The notes beneath the pieces are model-generated. The model did not search any database, was not told the DNA's origin, and saw only the letters and a program-made list of their open reading frames with translations. A program made the position numbers and the translations under genes. From positions 1-40,094 of the forward strand of contig NZ_JAIQWX010000048.1 in the NCBI RefSeq assembly GCF_020164475.1: a stretch of 40,094 bases of DNA, in the 5' to 3' direction. Shown here one piece after another: positions 27,213 to 37,278 of the stretch; within the stretch, counting starts at the first letter, position 1; each line of letters starts with the position of its first letter. This stretch comes from Pseudomonas sp. REP124. GTDB taxonomy: Bacteria; Pseudomonadota; Gammaproteobacteria; Pseudomonadales; Pseudomonadaceae.

Positions 27213-29452
27213 GACTGAGCCTCTTGGGCAACGCGGATGCCAACCTGCGCGCACAGCGCGAGGAAGTTGGGGAACGAGGTCGCGACGTTGGCGCAGTCAT
27301 GGATGCGGATCGGCGCCGAAGCACGCAGCGAGGCAACGCTGAACGCCATGGAGATCCGGTGATCGCCGTGACCGTGAACTTCGCCGCCACCAATCTGGCC
27401 GCCGTCGATGATGATCCCGTCCGGAGTCGGCTCGCACTTGACGCCCAACGCCAGCAGGCCGTCGGCCATCACCTGGATACGGTCCGATTCCTTGACACGC
27501 AGCTCTTCGGCGCCGCGCAGAATGGTACGACCCTCAGCGCAGGCAGCCGCGACGAACAGCACCGGGAACTCGTCGATCGCCAGCGGAACCAGCTCTTCGG
27601 GAATCTCGATACCTTTGAGTTTAGCTGCGCGTACGCGCAGATCCGCTACTGGCTCGCCGCCCACTTCACGCTGGTTCTCCAGAGTGATGTCAGCGCCCAT
27701 CAGACGCAGGATGTCGATGACGCCGGTACGAGTCGGGTTGATGCCGACGTGTTCCAGCACCAGTTCCGAACCTTCGGCGATCGATGCAGCCACCAGGAAG
27801 AACGCCGAAGACGAGATATCGCCCGGCACTTCAATGTGGGTAGCGGTCAGTTTGTTGCCGGATTCGACGGAAGCGGTCGCGCCGTTGACGGTCACCGGGT
27901 AGCCGAAGCCACGCAGCATGCGCTCGGTATGGTCACGGGTCGGCGCAGGCTCGGTCACGGTGGTCTTGCCATCGGCGTACAGACCTGCCAGCAGCAGGCA
28001 GGACTTCACCTGGGCACTGGCCATCGGCATGGTGTAGGTCAAGCCCTTGAGCTTGTTGCCACCACGAATGGTCATCGGTGGACGACCTTCAGCGGCGGTT
28101 TCGATCACGGCACCCATTTCACGCAGCGGATTGGCCACGCGGTTCATCGGGCGCTTGGACAGCGAAGCGTCACCGGTCAGGGTGCTGTCGAAGCTCTGCG
28201 CGGCCAGCAGGCCGGACAGCAGACGCATCGACGTGCCGGAGTTGCCCAGGTAGATCGGACCAGGAGCCGGCTTCAGGCCGTGCAGGCCGACGCCGTGAAT
28301 GGTCACGCGACCGTGGTGCGGGCCTTCGATCACGACACCCATGTCGCGGAAAGCCTGCAGGGTGGCCAGGGCATCTTCGCCCTCGAGGAAACCCTCGACT
28401 TCGGTGACGCCTTCAGCGAGGGAACCGAGCATGATCGAACGGTGGGAAATCGATTTGTCACCTGGTACGCGAATCCGACCGGACAGGCGGCCACCAGGTT
28501 GAGCCAGGAAAATCAGATCGTTGGAATTCATAGCGTCCACATAGGCCCTGCGGGCCAGGATTTTACTGAAATGCTCGCGGGCAACCCGGGCGCGAGTGAA
28601 AACGCCCAACAATTGGTGCCCATCCCCTGCATCGACCGCGTCGCGCAAGGCGTCGAGGTCGCTGCGAAATGTATCGAGTGTGCGCAGGACAGCTTCGCGG
28701 TTGGCGAGGAAGATGTCGTGCCACATGACCGGGTCGCTTCCGGCGATTCTCGTGAAATCGCGGAAACCGCCCGCAGCGTAACGGAAGATCTCAAGGTTTT
28801 CATTGCGCTTGGCCAACGAGTCGACCAAACCGAACGCCAGCAGGTGCGGCAGATGACTGGTCGCCGCCAGCACTTCGTCGTGGCGCTCGACCTGCATGTG
28901 CTCGACATCGGCGCCCAATTCGCGCCACAGGCGATCTACGACCGCCAGTGCTGCCGGATCGGTCTGATCCAGCGGCGTCAGAATCACTTTGTGACGACGG
29001 AACAGCTCGGCGTTGGAGGCTTCTACCCCGCTCTGCTCGGAGCCGGCAATCGGGTGACCCGGCACGAAACGCGACGGCATGCCGCCAAACGCTTCGGTGG
29101 CGGCGCGCACGACATTGCCTTTGGCGCTGCCGACGTCGGTGAGAATCGCTCCGCCCAGATCCATGCTCGCCAGTCGAGCGAGCACTTTTTCCATGGCGAG
29201 GATCGGCACAGCCAGTTGAATGACGTCGGCGCCCTGACAAGCGGCAACCAGATCGTCTTCGCAGCGATCCACCACACCCAACTCAACCGCCAGCTTGCGC
29301 GACTGCGGGTCGAGATCGACACCCACCACTTCGCGGCACAGGCCGCTCTCACGCAAGCCCTTGGCAAACGAACCGCCGATCAATCCCAGACCGACCACCA
29401 CCAGGCGACCGATCATGGGCTCAGCAGATTGCAGTGCAGTGACATCAACCAC
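27209..29452 (-). CDS. aroA: Fused prephenate dehydrogenase-EPSP synthase (TyrA-AroA)
   Basis: A natural fusion of 747 residues. Residues 1 to about 305 are a TyrA-type cyclohexadienyl dehydrogenase with the NAD motif [15 protein letters not shown] near the start. Residues 308-747 are EPSP synthase, starting [14 protein letters not shown] and containing [16 protein letters not shown] and [10 protein letters not shown]. It therefore joins the shikimate step that makes EPSP with the committed tyrosine step. A possible internal start, ATG at 28531, sits at the domain boundary. The GTG start overlaps hisC by eight bases, with AAGG nine bases upstream. This fusion is known in Pseudomonas. Confidence 0.95.
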   Translation of the reverse strand: MVDVTALQSAEPMIGRLVVVGLGLIGGSFAKGLRESGLCREVVGVDLDPQSRKLAVELGVVDRCEDDLVAACQGADVIQLAVPILAMEKVLARLASMDLGGAILTDVGSAKGNVVRAATEAFGGMPSRFVPGHPIAGSEQSGVEASNAELFRRHKVILTPLDQTDPAALAVVDRLWRELGADVEHMQVERHDEVLAATSHLPHLLAFGLVDSLAKRNENLEIFRYAAGGFRDFTRIAGSDPVMWHDIFLANREAVLRTLDTFRSDLDALRDAVDAGDGHQLLGVFTRARVAREHFSKILARRAYVDAMNSNDLIFLAQPGGRLSGRIRVPGDKSISHRSIMLGSLAEGVTEVEGFLEGEDALATLQAFRDMGVVIEGPHHGRVTIHGVGLHGLKPAPGPIYLGNSGTSMRLLSGLLAAQSFDSTLTGDASLSKRPMNRVANPLREMGAVIETAAEGRPPMTIRGGNKLKGLTYTMPMASAQVKSCLLLAGLYADGKTTVTEPAPTRDHTERMLRGFGYPVTVNGATASVESGNKLTATHIEVPGDISSSAFFLVAASIAEGSELVLEHVGINPTRTGVIDILRLMGADITLENQREVGGEPVADLRVRAAKLKGIEIPEELVPLAIDEFPVLFVAAACAEGRTILRGAEELRVKESDRIQVMADGLLALGVKCEPTPDGIIIDGGQIGGGEVHGHGDHRISMAFSVASLRASAPIRIHDCANVATSFPNFLALCAQVGIRVAQEAQS

Positions 29453-30560
29453 GGGCCAGAACCTTGGTCAGCGCCTCGAGGAAGCGGCTGTTTTCCGCCG
29501 GCAAGCCGATGGTGATGCGCAAATGGTTCGGCATGCCGTAGTTGGCCACCGGACGCACGATCACGCCTTCGCGCAGCAGACCCTGGAAGATAGGCGCGGC
29601 TTCGCGACCAATATCGACACAGATGAAGTTTCCGCGGGACGGAATCCAGCTCAGGCCCAGCTCACGGAAACCCGCTTCCAGTTGCTGCATGCCGGCTTCG
29701 TTCAGGCGGCGGCTTTCAGCCAGGTACTCGTCGTCCTTCACTGCCGCGCAAGCAGCGGCCAGGGCGAGGCTGTTGACGTTGAAAGGTTGGCGTACACGGT
29801 TCAGGACGTCGGCGACCACCGGAGTGGACAGGCCGTAACCGACCCGCAACGACGCCAGGCCGTAAGCCTTGGAGAAGGTCCGGGAAACCAGCAGGTTCGG
29901 ATAGGCGGCGAGGAAATCCAGGCCGTCCGGCATGTCATCACTGCCTTCGGCGTACTCGATGTACGCCTCGTCCAGCACGACCAGCACGTGCTCGGGTACG
30001 TCTTGCAGGAAGTCGTCCAGTGCCTGGGCGTCGAACCAGGTCCCGGTCGGGTTGTTCGGGTTGGCAATGAAAACTACGCGGGTGTTGGCGTCGATGGCCG
30101 CCAGCATGGCCGGCAGGTCATGCCCCCATTCCTTGGCGGGAACGACCTTGGCCTGGGCGCCGACCGCCTGGGTGGCAATCGGATAGACGGCGAACGCGTG
30201 CTCGCTGAACACCGCATTCAGGCCCGGGGCCAGATAGGCGCGCGCGACCAGTTCGAGGATGTCATTGGAACCGTTGCCCAAAGTCACCTGATCGATTTCG
30301 ACGCGACACTGTTCGGCCAGCAGCGATTTGAGCGCGAAGCCGTTGCCGTCCGGATAACGAGTCAGTTCGTCCAGCGCATCACGGACGGCTGCCACAACCT
30401 TGGGACTGGCGCCCAACGGGTTTTCGTTACTCGCCAGCTTGATGATGCTGGCGGGGTCGAGATTCAGCTCGCGAGCCAGTTCGTCCACGGGTTTGCCCGG
30501 AACGTAAGGCGAAAGTTGTTGCACGCCCGGCTGTGCCAGAGCGAGGAAATTGCCACTCAT
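29445..30560 (-). CDS. hisC: Histidinol-phosphate/aromatic aminotransferase
   Basis: A 371-residue class-I/II PLP aminotransferase. The PLP lysine is Lys231 in SRTFSKAYGLASLRVGYG; NPNNPTGTW (168-176) and LDEAYIEY (197-203) are the cofactor-binding segments. The family (HisHb in the supraoperon literature) takes both imidazole-acetol phosphate and aromatic keto acids, so it can serve histidine, phenylalanine and tyrosine synthesis, which fits its place between pheA and tyrA. AAGGGG lies upstream of the ATG. A separate hisC copy for histidine may exist elsewhere. Confidence 0.95.
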   Translation of the reverse strand: MSGNFLALAQPGVQQLSPYVPGKPVDELARELNLDPASIIKLASNENPLGASPKVVAAVRDALDELTRYPDGNGFALKSLLAEQCRVEIDQVTLGNGSNDILELVARAYLAPGLNAVFSEHAFAVYPIATQAVGAQAKVVPAKEWGHDLPAMLAAIDANTRVVFIANPNNPTGTWFDAQALDDFLQDVPEHVLVVLDEAYIEYAEGSDDMPDGLDFLAAYPNLLVSRTFSKAYGLASLRVGYGLSTPVVADVLNRVRQPFNVNSLALAAACAAVKDDEYLAESRRLNEAGMQQLEAGFRELGLSWIPSRGNFICVDIGREAAPIFQGLLREGVIVRPVANYGMPNHLRITIGLPAENSRFLEALTKVLARG

Positions 30561-30572
30561 TGCTACCGCCCC

Positions 30573-31667
30573 TTAGAGAACTGCTTTCGGGTAGGAACCC
30601 AGCACTTTGAGTGCCACTGCTTCCTGACTGATTTTTTCCAGCACACCTTTTACCAGCGGATCGCGGTGGTGGCCGACAAAATCGATGAAGAACACGTAGG
30701 TCCATTTACCGCTGCGCGACGGACGGGTCTCGATGCGCGTCAGGTCGATGCCGTTGTCGTGGAACGGCACCAGCAGCTCGTGGAGCGCACCTGGCTTGTT
30801 GCTCATCGATACGATGATCGAGGTCTTGTCGTCGCCGGTCGGCGGCACTTCCTGGTTGCCGATCATCAGGAACCGCGTGGAGTTGTCCGGACGGTCCTCG
30901 ATTTTCTCGGCGAGTCGGGTCAAGCCATAGAGGCCGGCCGCCATGTCGCCCGCGATCGCCGCCGAGTTCCACTCACCCTTGACCCGCTTGGCCGCTTCGG
31001 CGTTGCTGGACACCGCCACGCGCTCGACATTCGGGTAATGGGCGTCCAGCCACTTGCGGCACTGGGCCAGGGACTGGGCGTGGGAGTAGATGCGGCTGAT
31101 GCTGTCGGTCTTGGTGTTTTCGCCAACCAACAGGTGATGGTGAATCCGCAGCTCGACTTCGCCGCAGATCACCATGTCGTGTTCCAGGAAGCTGTCGAGG
31201 GTGTGGTTGACCGCGCCTTCGGTGGAGTTCTCCACCGGGACCACGCCGAAATTCACCGCACCGGCTGCCACTTCACGGAACACCTCATCGATCGCCGCCA
31301 TTGGCTTGCTGATCACGGCGTGGCCAAAGTGCTTCATGGCTGCCGCCTGGGTGAACGTGCCTTCAGGGCCGAGATAAGCCACTTTCAGCGGCTGCTCGAG
31401 AGCGAGGCAGGAAGACATGATTTCGCGGAACAGCCGCGCCATCTCTTCGTTGCCCAGCGGCCCCTGGTTGCGCTCCATGACACGCTTGAGCACCTGAGCC
31501 TCACGCTCGGGACGATAGAACACCGGCTCTTCGCCTTCGGCCAGAGAGGCCATCTTTACCCGCGCGACTTCCTGGGCGCAGCGCGCACGCTCACTGATCA
31601 ACTCCATGACCTTGGTGTCCAGAGCATCAATGCGAACGCGCAGTGCCTTGAGTTCTTGCTCAGACAT
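30573..31667 (-). CDS. pheA: Chorismate mutase-prephenate dehydratase (P-protein)
   Basis: A 364-residue bifunctional enzyme. Residues 1 to about 90 are an AroQ chorismate mutase (MSEQELKALRVRIDALD...). About 95-275 is prephenate dehydratase, with PEGTFTQAA and the catalytic TRF at 264-266. From about 280 an ACT domain carries GALHELL (293-299) and ETRPS (313-317), the phenylalanine-sensing motifs, so feedback inhibition by phenylalanine is expected. Its ATG overlaps the serC stop by one base (TAATG), indicating translational coupling. Confidence 0.97.
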   Translation of the reverse strand: MSEQELKALRVRIDALDTKVMELISERARCAQEVARVKMASLAEGEEPVFYRPEREAQVLKRVMERNQGPLGNEEMARLFREIMSSCLALEQPLKVAYLGPEGTFTQAAAMKHFGHAVISKPMAAIDEVFREVAAGAVNFGVVPVENSTEGAVNHTLDSFLEHDMVICGEVELRIHHHLLVGENTKTDSISRIYSHAQSLAQCRKWLDAHYPNVERVAVSSNAEAAKRVKGEWNSAAIAGDMAAGLYGLTRLAEKIEDRPDNSTRFLMIGNQEVPPTGDDKTSIIVSMSNKPGALHELLVPFHDNGIDLTRIETRPSRSGKWTYVFFIDFVGHHRDPLVKGVLEKISQEAVALKVLGSYPKAVL

Positions 31668-32752
31668 TAGCCATGTTCCTTCTCGAACTCTGCCATGTAC
31701 GCCACCAGCGCGTTGATTGCGTTGATGTCGACGGCGTTATAGATGGAGGCGCGCATGCCGCCCACGGAACGGTGGCCTTTGAGGTTCAGCAGGCCACGCT
31801 CGTCGGCGCCGGCCAGGAACGGCTTGTCCAGACGGTCGTCCGCCAGGCGGAACGGCACGTTCATCCACGAGCGGTCCGACTTGTTGATCGGGTTGCTGTA
31901 CAGACCGCTGGCGTCGATGAATTCGTACAGTGTGCGCTGCTTCACGTCGTTCAGCTTGGCAATGGCTTCGACACCGCCCTGCTCTTTCAGCCACTCGAAC
32001 ACCAGACCGGACAGGTACCAGGCCAGGGTTGGCGGAGTGTTGTACATCGAGCCGTTGTCAGCCGCGACCTTGTAGTTGAGCATGGTCGGGCACAGGGAGC
32101 GGGCTTTGCCCAGCAGATCTTCGCGAATGATGTTCACGACGATGCCGCTCGGGCCGATGTTTTTCTGGGCACCGGCGTAGATCATGCCGAAGCGCGAGAC
32201 GTCTACCGGACGCGAGAGGATGTCGGAAGACATGTCAGCCACCAGCGGTACGTCGCCGGTTTCCGGGATCCACTGGAATTCCAGGCCGCCAATGGTTTCG
32301 TTCGGCGCGTAGTGAACATAGGCCGCGTCCTTGGACAGCTTCCACTCGTTCTGACCGGGAATGGCGAAATAGTCGTAAGGCTTGGCGGTCGCGGCGACAT
32401 TGACGTGGCCGTAGCGCGAGGCTTCTTCGATGGCTTTCTGCGACCAGATACCGGTGTCGATATAGTCGGCCGTGCCGTTTTCCGGCAGCAGGTTCAGAGG
32501 AATCTGGGCGAACTGCTGGCTGGCGCCGCCTTGCAGGAACAGCACTTTGTAGTTCGACGGGATATTCAGCAGATCACGCAGGTCCTGCTCGGCCTTGGTG
32601 GCGATGGACACGAACTCATCGCTGCGATGGCTCATTTCCATCACCGACAGGCCCTTGCCGTGCCAGTCAAGGAGTTCACTCTGGGCGCGCTGCAGGACAG
32701 CTTCGGGAAGTGCCGCGGGACCCGCGCAGAAGTTATAGGCTCTCTTGCTCAC
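31667..32752 (-). CDS. serC: Phosphoserine aminotransferase
   Basis: A class-V PLP aminotransferase making phosphoserine, and 4-phosphohydroxy-threonine for pyridoxal phosphate synthesis. SKRAYNFCAGPAALP opens it, and the PLP lysine is Lys197 in GAQKNIGPSG. The GTG at 32752 gives 361 residues with the family N-terminus; an ATG two codons upstream is also possible. It is the first gene of the amino-acid part of the supraoperon, placed after a palindromic repeat pair and the gyrA terminator. Confidence 0.96.
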   Translation of the reverse strand: MSKRAYNFCAGPAALPEAVLQRAQSELLDWHGKGLSVMEMSHRSDEFVSIATKAEQDLRDLLNIPSNYKVLFLQGGASQQFAQIPLNLLPENGTADYIDTGIWSQKAIEEASRYGHVNVAATAKPYDYFAIPGQNEWKLSKDAAYVHYAPNETIGGLEFQWIPETGDVPLVADMSSDILSRPVDVSRFGMIYAGAQKNIGPSGIVVNIIREDLLGKARSLCPTMLNYKVAADNGSMYNTPPTLAWYLSGLVFEWLKEQGGVEAIAKLNDVKQRTLYEFIDASGLYSNPINKSDRSWMNVPFRLADDRLDKPFLAGADERGLLNLKGHRSVGGMRASIYNAVDINAINALVAYMAEFEKEHG

Positions 32753-32811
32753 ATCCAATCTCGCTCTGATTTGGTAGGTCGTGCAAACATTTCAGTCGAC
32801 GCCGATTCAAG

Positions 32812-32900
32812 GTGGGAGCGGGCTTGCTCGCGAAAGCGGTGTATCAGGCGACATCGCTGGAGAATGTCAGTCCGTCTTCGCGAGCAAGCCCGCTCCCACA
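32812..32900. repeat. REP pair (inverted palindromic repeats) between gyrA and serC
   Basis: GTGGGAGCGGGCTTGCTCGCGAA starts at 32812, and its inverted copy (TTCGCGAGCAAGCCCGCTCCCAC) ends at 32899. About 42 bases separate them. The arms are essentially perfect complements. This is the type of REP doublet widespread in Pseudomonas genomes and mobilised by REP-associated tyrosine transposases encoded elsewhere. Confidence 0.9.
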
Positions 32901-32944
32901 GGGAATCGTGGTGGTGTCGATTTTTTCATAAGGGATAAACAACA

Positions 32945-32970
32945 AGGGGGCGAATTTTCATCCGCCCCCT
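32945..32970 (-). terminator. Rho-independent terminator after gyrA
   Basis: On the minus strand AGGGGGCG pairs with CGCCCCCT over eight base pairs with a ten-base loop. It is followed by TTGTTGTTTATC, a T-rich tail. It lies ten bases past the gyrA stop and should reduce read-through into serC. Confidence 0.8.
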
Positions 32971-32980
32971 GCATGTACGC

Positions 32981-35635
32981 TTATTCCTGTGGTTCTTCGT
33001 CAGCGGCGGCGTCGAGTTGCTGGTCTTCCACGGCGTCGTCGATCACGACGTCACCCTCGAATACCTCGCCCTCTTCACCCTCAAACTCTTCACCCTCGAC
33101 TTCCGACGGCTCCTGTACCCGCTCAAGGCCGACCAGGGTTTCATCCTTGGCCAGTTTGATCAGGGTCACGCCCTGAGTGTTACGACCCAGACTGGAAACT
33201 TCGTCGACTCGAGTACGAACCAGAGTGCCCTGGTCGGAAATCAGCATGATTTCCTCGCCGTCGAGCACCTGGACTGCGCCGACCAGACGGCCGTTACGCT
33301 CGTTGCTGACCATGGCGATAACGCCCTGACCGCCACGCTTGTACTCAGGGAACTCGGTGATCGCCGTACGCTTGCCGTAGCCGCGTTCGGAAGCGGTGAG
33401 GATCTCGCTGCCTTCTTCCGGGATCAGCATGGAAATCAGCTTCTGGCCTTCCGGCAGACGCATGCCGCGAACACCGCGAGCGGTACGGCCCATGGCGCGG
33501 ACGTCGGATTCCTTGAAGCGGGTAACCTTGCCGCCGTCGGAGAACAGCATCACTTCACGCTCGCCATCGGTGATGGCCGCGGAGATCAGTACGTCGCCTT
33601 CGTCCAGTTCCAGCGCGATCAGACCGACGCTGCGCTGACGGCTGAAGGATTCCAGCGGGGTCTTCTTCACGGTGCCAAGGGCAGTCGCCATGAAGATGTA
33701 GTGACCTTCGGTGTATTCCTCGACCGGCAGCATGGTGGTGATGTATTCACCGTCATCCAGCGGCAGCAGGTTGACCAGCGGACGACCACGGGCGGCACGG
33801 GACGCTTCCGGGATTTCGTAGGTCTTGAGCCAGTAAACCTTGCCCTTGCTGGAGAACAGCAACAGCGTGGTGTGGCTGTTGGCGACCAGCAGATGAGCGA
33901 TGTAGTCCTCATCCTTGACGCCGGTGGCCGACTTGCCTTTACCGCCGCGACGCTGAGCCTGGTACGCAGCCAGTGGCTGAGTCTTGGCATAGCCGCCGTG
34001 GGAAATGGTCACGACACGCTCTTCTTCCGGAATCATGTCGCCCAGGGTCAGGTCGAGGCGCGCGTCGAGAATCTCGGTGCGACGCACATCGCCGTATTCG
34101 GCGCGGATCACTTCCAGTTCTTCGCGGATCACTTCCATCAGGCGCGTGGCGCTGTTGAGGATGCGGATCAGCTCGCCGATCTGGTTGAGGATCTCCTGGT
34201 ACTCGGCCAGCAGCTTCTCGTGCTCCAGACCGGTCAGGCGGTGCAGACGCAGTTCCAGAATGGCTTGCGCCTGTTCTGGCGACAGGAAGTACTTGCCTTC
34301 GCGCAGACCGTATTGCGGATCGAGGTTTTCCGGACGGCACGAATCGGCACCGGCACGCTCCACCATCGCCACCACCGCAGTCGATTCCCAAGGCGTGCTG
34401 ACCAGCGCTTCCTTGGCTTCCGACGGGGTTGGCGAGGCCTTGATCAGGGCGATCACAGGGTCGATGTTCGACAGGGCAACCGCCTGGCCTTCCAGGATGT
34501 GGCCACGCTCGCGCGCCTTGCGCAGTTCGAACACGGTACGGCGGGTGACGACTTCGCGGCGGTGACGCACGAAGGCTTCCAGCAGGTCCTTGAGGTTGAG
34601 GATCCGCGGACGACCGTCGATCAGCGCAACGATGTTGATGCCGAACACGCTCTGCAGCTGGGTCTGGGCGTAGAGGTTGTTGAGGATGACCTCAGGCACT
34701 TCGCCGCGACGCAGTTCGATTACCACGCGCATACCGTCCTTGTCGGACTCGTCGCGCAGTTCGGTGATGCCTTCCAGCTTCTTCTCTTTAACCAGCTCGG
34801 CGATCTTCTCGATCAGACGCGCCTTGTTCAGCTGGTAAGGGAGTTCGGTGATGACGATCTGCTGACGGCCACCGACCTTGTCGATGTCTTCGATGGTCGA
34901 GCGTGCGCGCATGTAAATGCGGCCGCGACCGGTGCGGTAGGCTTCGATGATGCCAGCGCGACCGTTGATGATCGCAGCGGTCGGGAAGTCCGGACCGGGG
35001 ATGTATTGCATCAGCTCATCGACAGTCAGCTCGGGATTGTCGATAAGCGCCAGGCAACCGTCGATGACTTCACCGAGGTTGTGTGGCGGGATGTTGGTCG
35101 CCATGCCCACGGCGATACCGCTGGAGCCGTTGACCAACAGGTTGGGAATACGGGTCGGCATGACCGCGGGGATCAGCTCGGTGCCGTCGTAGTTCGGCAC
35201 CCAGTCCACGGTTTCCTTGTGCAGGTCAGCCAGCAGCTCGTGCGCCAGCTTGGTCATGCGCACTTCGGTGTATCGCATGGCCGCGGCGTTGTCGCCGTCC
35301 ACCGAACCGAAGTTGCCCTGACCGTCTACCAGCAGGTAACGCAGCGAGAACGGCTGCGCCATACGAACGATGGTGTCGTACACCGCGGTATCACCGTGCG
35401 GGTGGTACTTACCGATTACGTCACCGACAACACGGGCAGATTTCTTGTACGGCTTGTTGAAGTCGTTACCCAGCTCGCTCATCGCGAACAGCACGCGCCG
35501 GTGCACGGGCTTCAAGCCATCGCGCGCATCCGGCAGTGCCCGACCGACAATTACGCTCATCGCGTAGTCGAGGTAGGACTGCTTCAGCTCGTCTTCGATA
35601 TTGACCGGGAGGATTTCTTTGGCCAGTTCGCCCAT
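32981..35635 (-). CDS. gyrA: DNA gyrase subunit A
   Basis: An 884-residue type II topoisomerase subunit that breaks and rejoins DNA to add negative supercoils. The catalytic tyrosine is Tyr122 in AAAMRYTE. The quinolone-determining region reads [10 protein letters not shown] with Thr83 and Asp87, the wild-type state for Pseudomonas. The GyrA box QRRGGKG lies in the C-terminal wrapping domain, and the last 50 residues are highly acidic. The ATG at 35635 ([18 protein letters not shown]) is the family start; a longer frame of 28 codons upstream is not conserved. Confidence 0.98.
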   Translation of the reverse strand: MGELAKEILPVNIEDELKQSYLDYAMSVIVGRALPDARDGLKPVHRRVLFAMSELGNDFNKPYKKSARVVGDVIGKYHPHGDTAVYDTIVRMAQPFSLRYLLVDGQGNFGSVDGDNAAAMRYTEVRMTKLAHELLADLHKETVDWVPNYDGTELIPAVMPTRIPNLLVNGSSGIAVGMATNIPPHNLGEVIDGCLALIDNPELTVDELMQYIPGPDFPTAAIINGRAGIIEAYRTGRGRIYMRARSTIEDIDKVGGRQQIVITELPYQLNKARLIEKIAELVKEKKLEGITELRDESDKDGMRVVIELRRGEVPEVILNNLYAQTQLQSVFGINIVALIDGRPRILNLKDLLEAFVRHRREVVTRRTVFELRKARERGHILEGQAVALSNIDPVIALIKASPTPSEAKEALVSTPWESTAVVAMVERAGADSCRPENLDPQYGLREGKYFLSPEQAQAILELRLHRLTGLEHEKLLAEYQEILNQIGELIRILNSATRLMEVIREELEVIRAEYGDVRRTEILDARLDLTLGDMIPEEERVVTISHGGYAKTQPLAAYQAQRRGGKGKSATGVKDEDYIAHLLVANSHTTLLLFSSKGKVYWLKTYEIPEASRAARGRPLVNLLPLDDGEYITTMLPVEEYTEGHYIFMATALGTVKKTPLESFSRQRSVGLIALELDEGDVLISAAITDGEREVMLFSDGGKVTRFKESDVRAMGRTARGVRGMRLPEGQKLISMLIPEEGSEILTASERGYGKRTAITEFPEYKRGGQGVIAMVSNERNGRLVGAVQVLDGEEIMLISDQGTLVRTRVDEVSSLGRNTQGVTLIKLAKDETLVGLERVQEPSEVEGEEFEGEEGEVFEGDVVIDDAVEDQQLDAAADEEPQE

Positions 35636-35961
35636 GAGAAGCCTGATTCCTTTTTCTGGTGAAACTCCGTCACATCCATATGGGAAGAACGAAGCTCGCC
35701 GTTGCAGGCTGAATGCCATGCACCGACTTACGACAAATCAAAGAGTTATGCCTTGGATCTGCGTAGTAAAGATCGCCACGCCGGGCAACCCTGGAAACCG
35801 CCGGATGTTATCACAAGAGCCGCCACGCACCTATCCCCCAGATGCGCATGGAGCATAGTTAGTTGACCGATGACAGGCTTGAGGGGGATCTGAGGGGCTT
35901 AGAGCTGTTGCAGCCCGGGATTTGCAAGTGAATTTTGCGTAGTTACAACGGGAAAGTGCGT
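35636..35961. other. gyrA upstream region without a gene
   Basis: About 325 bases between the gyrA start and a palindromic repeat pair. It should hold the gyrA promoter and leader (minus strand), but I could not single out a convincing -35/-10 pair. No protein-like frame or RNA gene is visible. Confidence 0.5.
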
Positions 35962-36056
35962 TGTGGCGAGGGGGCTTGCCCCCGTTGGACTGCGCAGCAG
36001 TCCCATCTTTTTTGGGGCCGCTTCGCAGCCCAGCGGGGGCAAGCCCCCTCGCCACA
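35962..36056. repeat. Second REP pair, between mtnA and gyrA
   Basis: TGTGGCGAGGGGGCTTGCCCCCG starts at 35962, and its inverted copy ends with GGGCAAGCCCCCTCGCCACA at 36056. The spacer contains two further small palindromes (GGACTGCGCAGCAGTCC and GGGGCCGCTTCGCAGCCC). The core differs from the repeat at 32812, so this is a separate REP subfamily. It could also help end mtnA transcription. Confidence 0.9.
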
Positions 36057-36092
36057 GGTAGGTGTTGGGCTTAGCTGCCCTTCATCACTACA

Positions 36093-37169
36093 TCAATGCA
36101 GGCGCTTGCGGCACATCAACTGCGCCATTTTCGCTGTATCCGGACGCTCGACGATGCCTTTTTCCGTGACGATGGCATCGATCAGATCCGCCGGCGTCAC
36201 GTCGAACACCGGGTTGAATGCATCGACGTCCGCGCCCAACCGCTGGCCACCGACCTCCAGCAATTCACGACCGTCACGCTCTTCGAGCGGGATGTCGTCG
36301 CCGCTGGCCAGGGTCATATCGATGGTCGAACTCGGCGCCACCACCATGAAACGCACGCCATGGTGCATCGCGTTAACCGCCAACTGATAGGTGCCGATCT
36401 TGTTGGCCACGTCGCCATTGGCGGTGATCCGGTCGGCCCCCACGATGACCCAGGTAATGCCCTTGGTTCTCATGATGTGCGCGGCAGCAGAGTCGGCATT
36501 GAGCGTCACCGGGATGCCTTCGTTCGCCAGCTCCCAGGCCGTCAAACGCGAGCCTTGCAGCCACGGGCGGGTTTCGCCGGCATACACGCGCTCGACCATG
36601 CCTTCGATGAACGCCGCACGAATGACGCCCAACGCCGTACCGAAGCCGCCTGTGGCCAGCGCTCCAGTATTGCAGTGAGTCAGAATGGTCTGGGCATTGC
36701 CCTGGTGCTTGCGGATCAGATCCACGCCCAGTTGCGCCATGGTCAGGTTGGCTTCGCGATCACTTTCATGAATGGCGATGGCCTCAGCTTCCAGCGCGGC
36801 CAGCGGATCGACATTTTCTTTCAGGCGATCGAGGCGATCGTGCATTCGATTGAGCGCCCAGAACAGATTGACGGCGGTAGGACGGGAATCGGCCAGCAGC
36901 GCGAAATCTTCCTCCAGCGCCGCGTACCAGTCGCCGCCTTCAGCGATCCGGGCACGGGCCGCGAGCACGATTCCATAGGCGGCACTGACGCCAATCGCCG
37001 GCGCGCCGCGCACGACCATCGAGCGAATGGCCTCGGCCACGCCAGCGGCGCTGGTGTAGGCGATCCAGGTTTCCTCGAACGGCAAAATACGCTGATCCAG
37101 CAGATGCAGGGCGCCATCTCGCCAATCGATGGCTTTCACCTTCTCCGCTGCCAACAGTCGATCGCGCAT
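36093..37169 (-). CDS. mtnA: Methylthioribose-1-phosphate isomerase
   Basis: A 358-residue isomerase of the methionine salvage pathway, converting 5-methylthioribose-1-phosphate to the ribulose form. It belongs to the eIF2B-like fold family. [12 protein letters not shown] (55-66) binds phosphate; Cys166 in THCNTGA and Asp246 in [10 protein letters not shown] are the catalytic pair. The ATG at 37169 ([16 protein letters not shown]) matches the family; an ATG six codons upstream (37187) is possible. The frame remains open beyond the start into the divergent mtaD gene, which is a false extension. Confidence 0.96.
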   Translation of the reverse strand: MRDRLLAAEKVKAIDWRDGALHLLDQRILPFEETWIAYTSAAGVAEAIRSMVVRGAPAIGVSAAYGIVLAARARIAEGGDWYAALEEDFALLADSRPTAVNLFWALNRMHDRLDRLKENVDPLAALEAEAIAIHESDREANLTMAQLGVDLIRKHQGNAQTILTHCNTGALATGGFGTALGVIRAAFIEGMVERVYAGETRPWLQGSRLTAWELANEGIPVTLNADSAAAHIMRTKGITWVIVGADRITANGDVANKIGTYQLAVNAMHHGVRFMVVAPSSTIDMTLASGDDIPLEERDGRELLEVGGQRLGADVDAFNPVFDVTPADLIDAIVTEKGIVERPDTAKMAQLMCRKRLH

Positions 37170-37234
37170 CCCACACCCCGCACTCATGAACAAAAGCCGC
37201 CGATTATAGCGATCCCCCAGCCAAGACGCTCGGG

Positions 37235-37240
37235 TATACT
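37235..37240 (+). promoter_or_regulatory. Possible -10 box for mtaD
   Basis: TATACT lies 39 bases before the mtaD ATG in the short divergent spacer. No good -35 is seen at the right distance, so this is a weak call based on the -10 match and position. Confidence 0.3.
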
Positions 37241-37278
37241 TCGCCATCCTTTTACAAAAGCACTGGAACCGCCCCTCG

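Noticed and set aside
30562..30570. Minus-strand GGCGGTAGC, identical to the core of the ops/RfaH element
   Set aside because: It lies at the hisC ribosome binding region inside the amino-acid operon, not before the O-antigen operon, and lacks the rest of the element. Chance match.
24643..35662. Very long open frames on the plus strand opposite rpsA, tyrA-aroA, hisC/pheA, serC and gyrA (up to about 880 codons)
   Set aside because: They mirror highly conserved genes in high-G+C DNA where third-position bias removes stop codons on the other strand. Their protein composition is abnormal and they lack ribosome binding sites.
35846..35900. Possible promoter boxes upstream of gyrA
   Set aside because: Only partial matches were found, and none with both a reasonable -35 and -10 at normal spacing.
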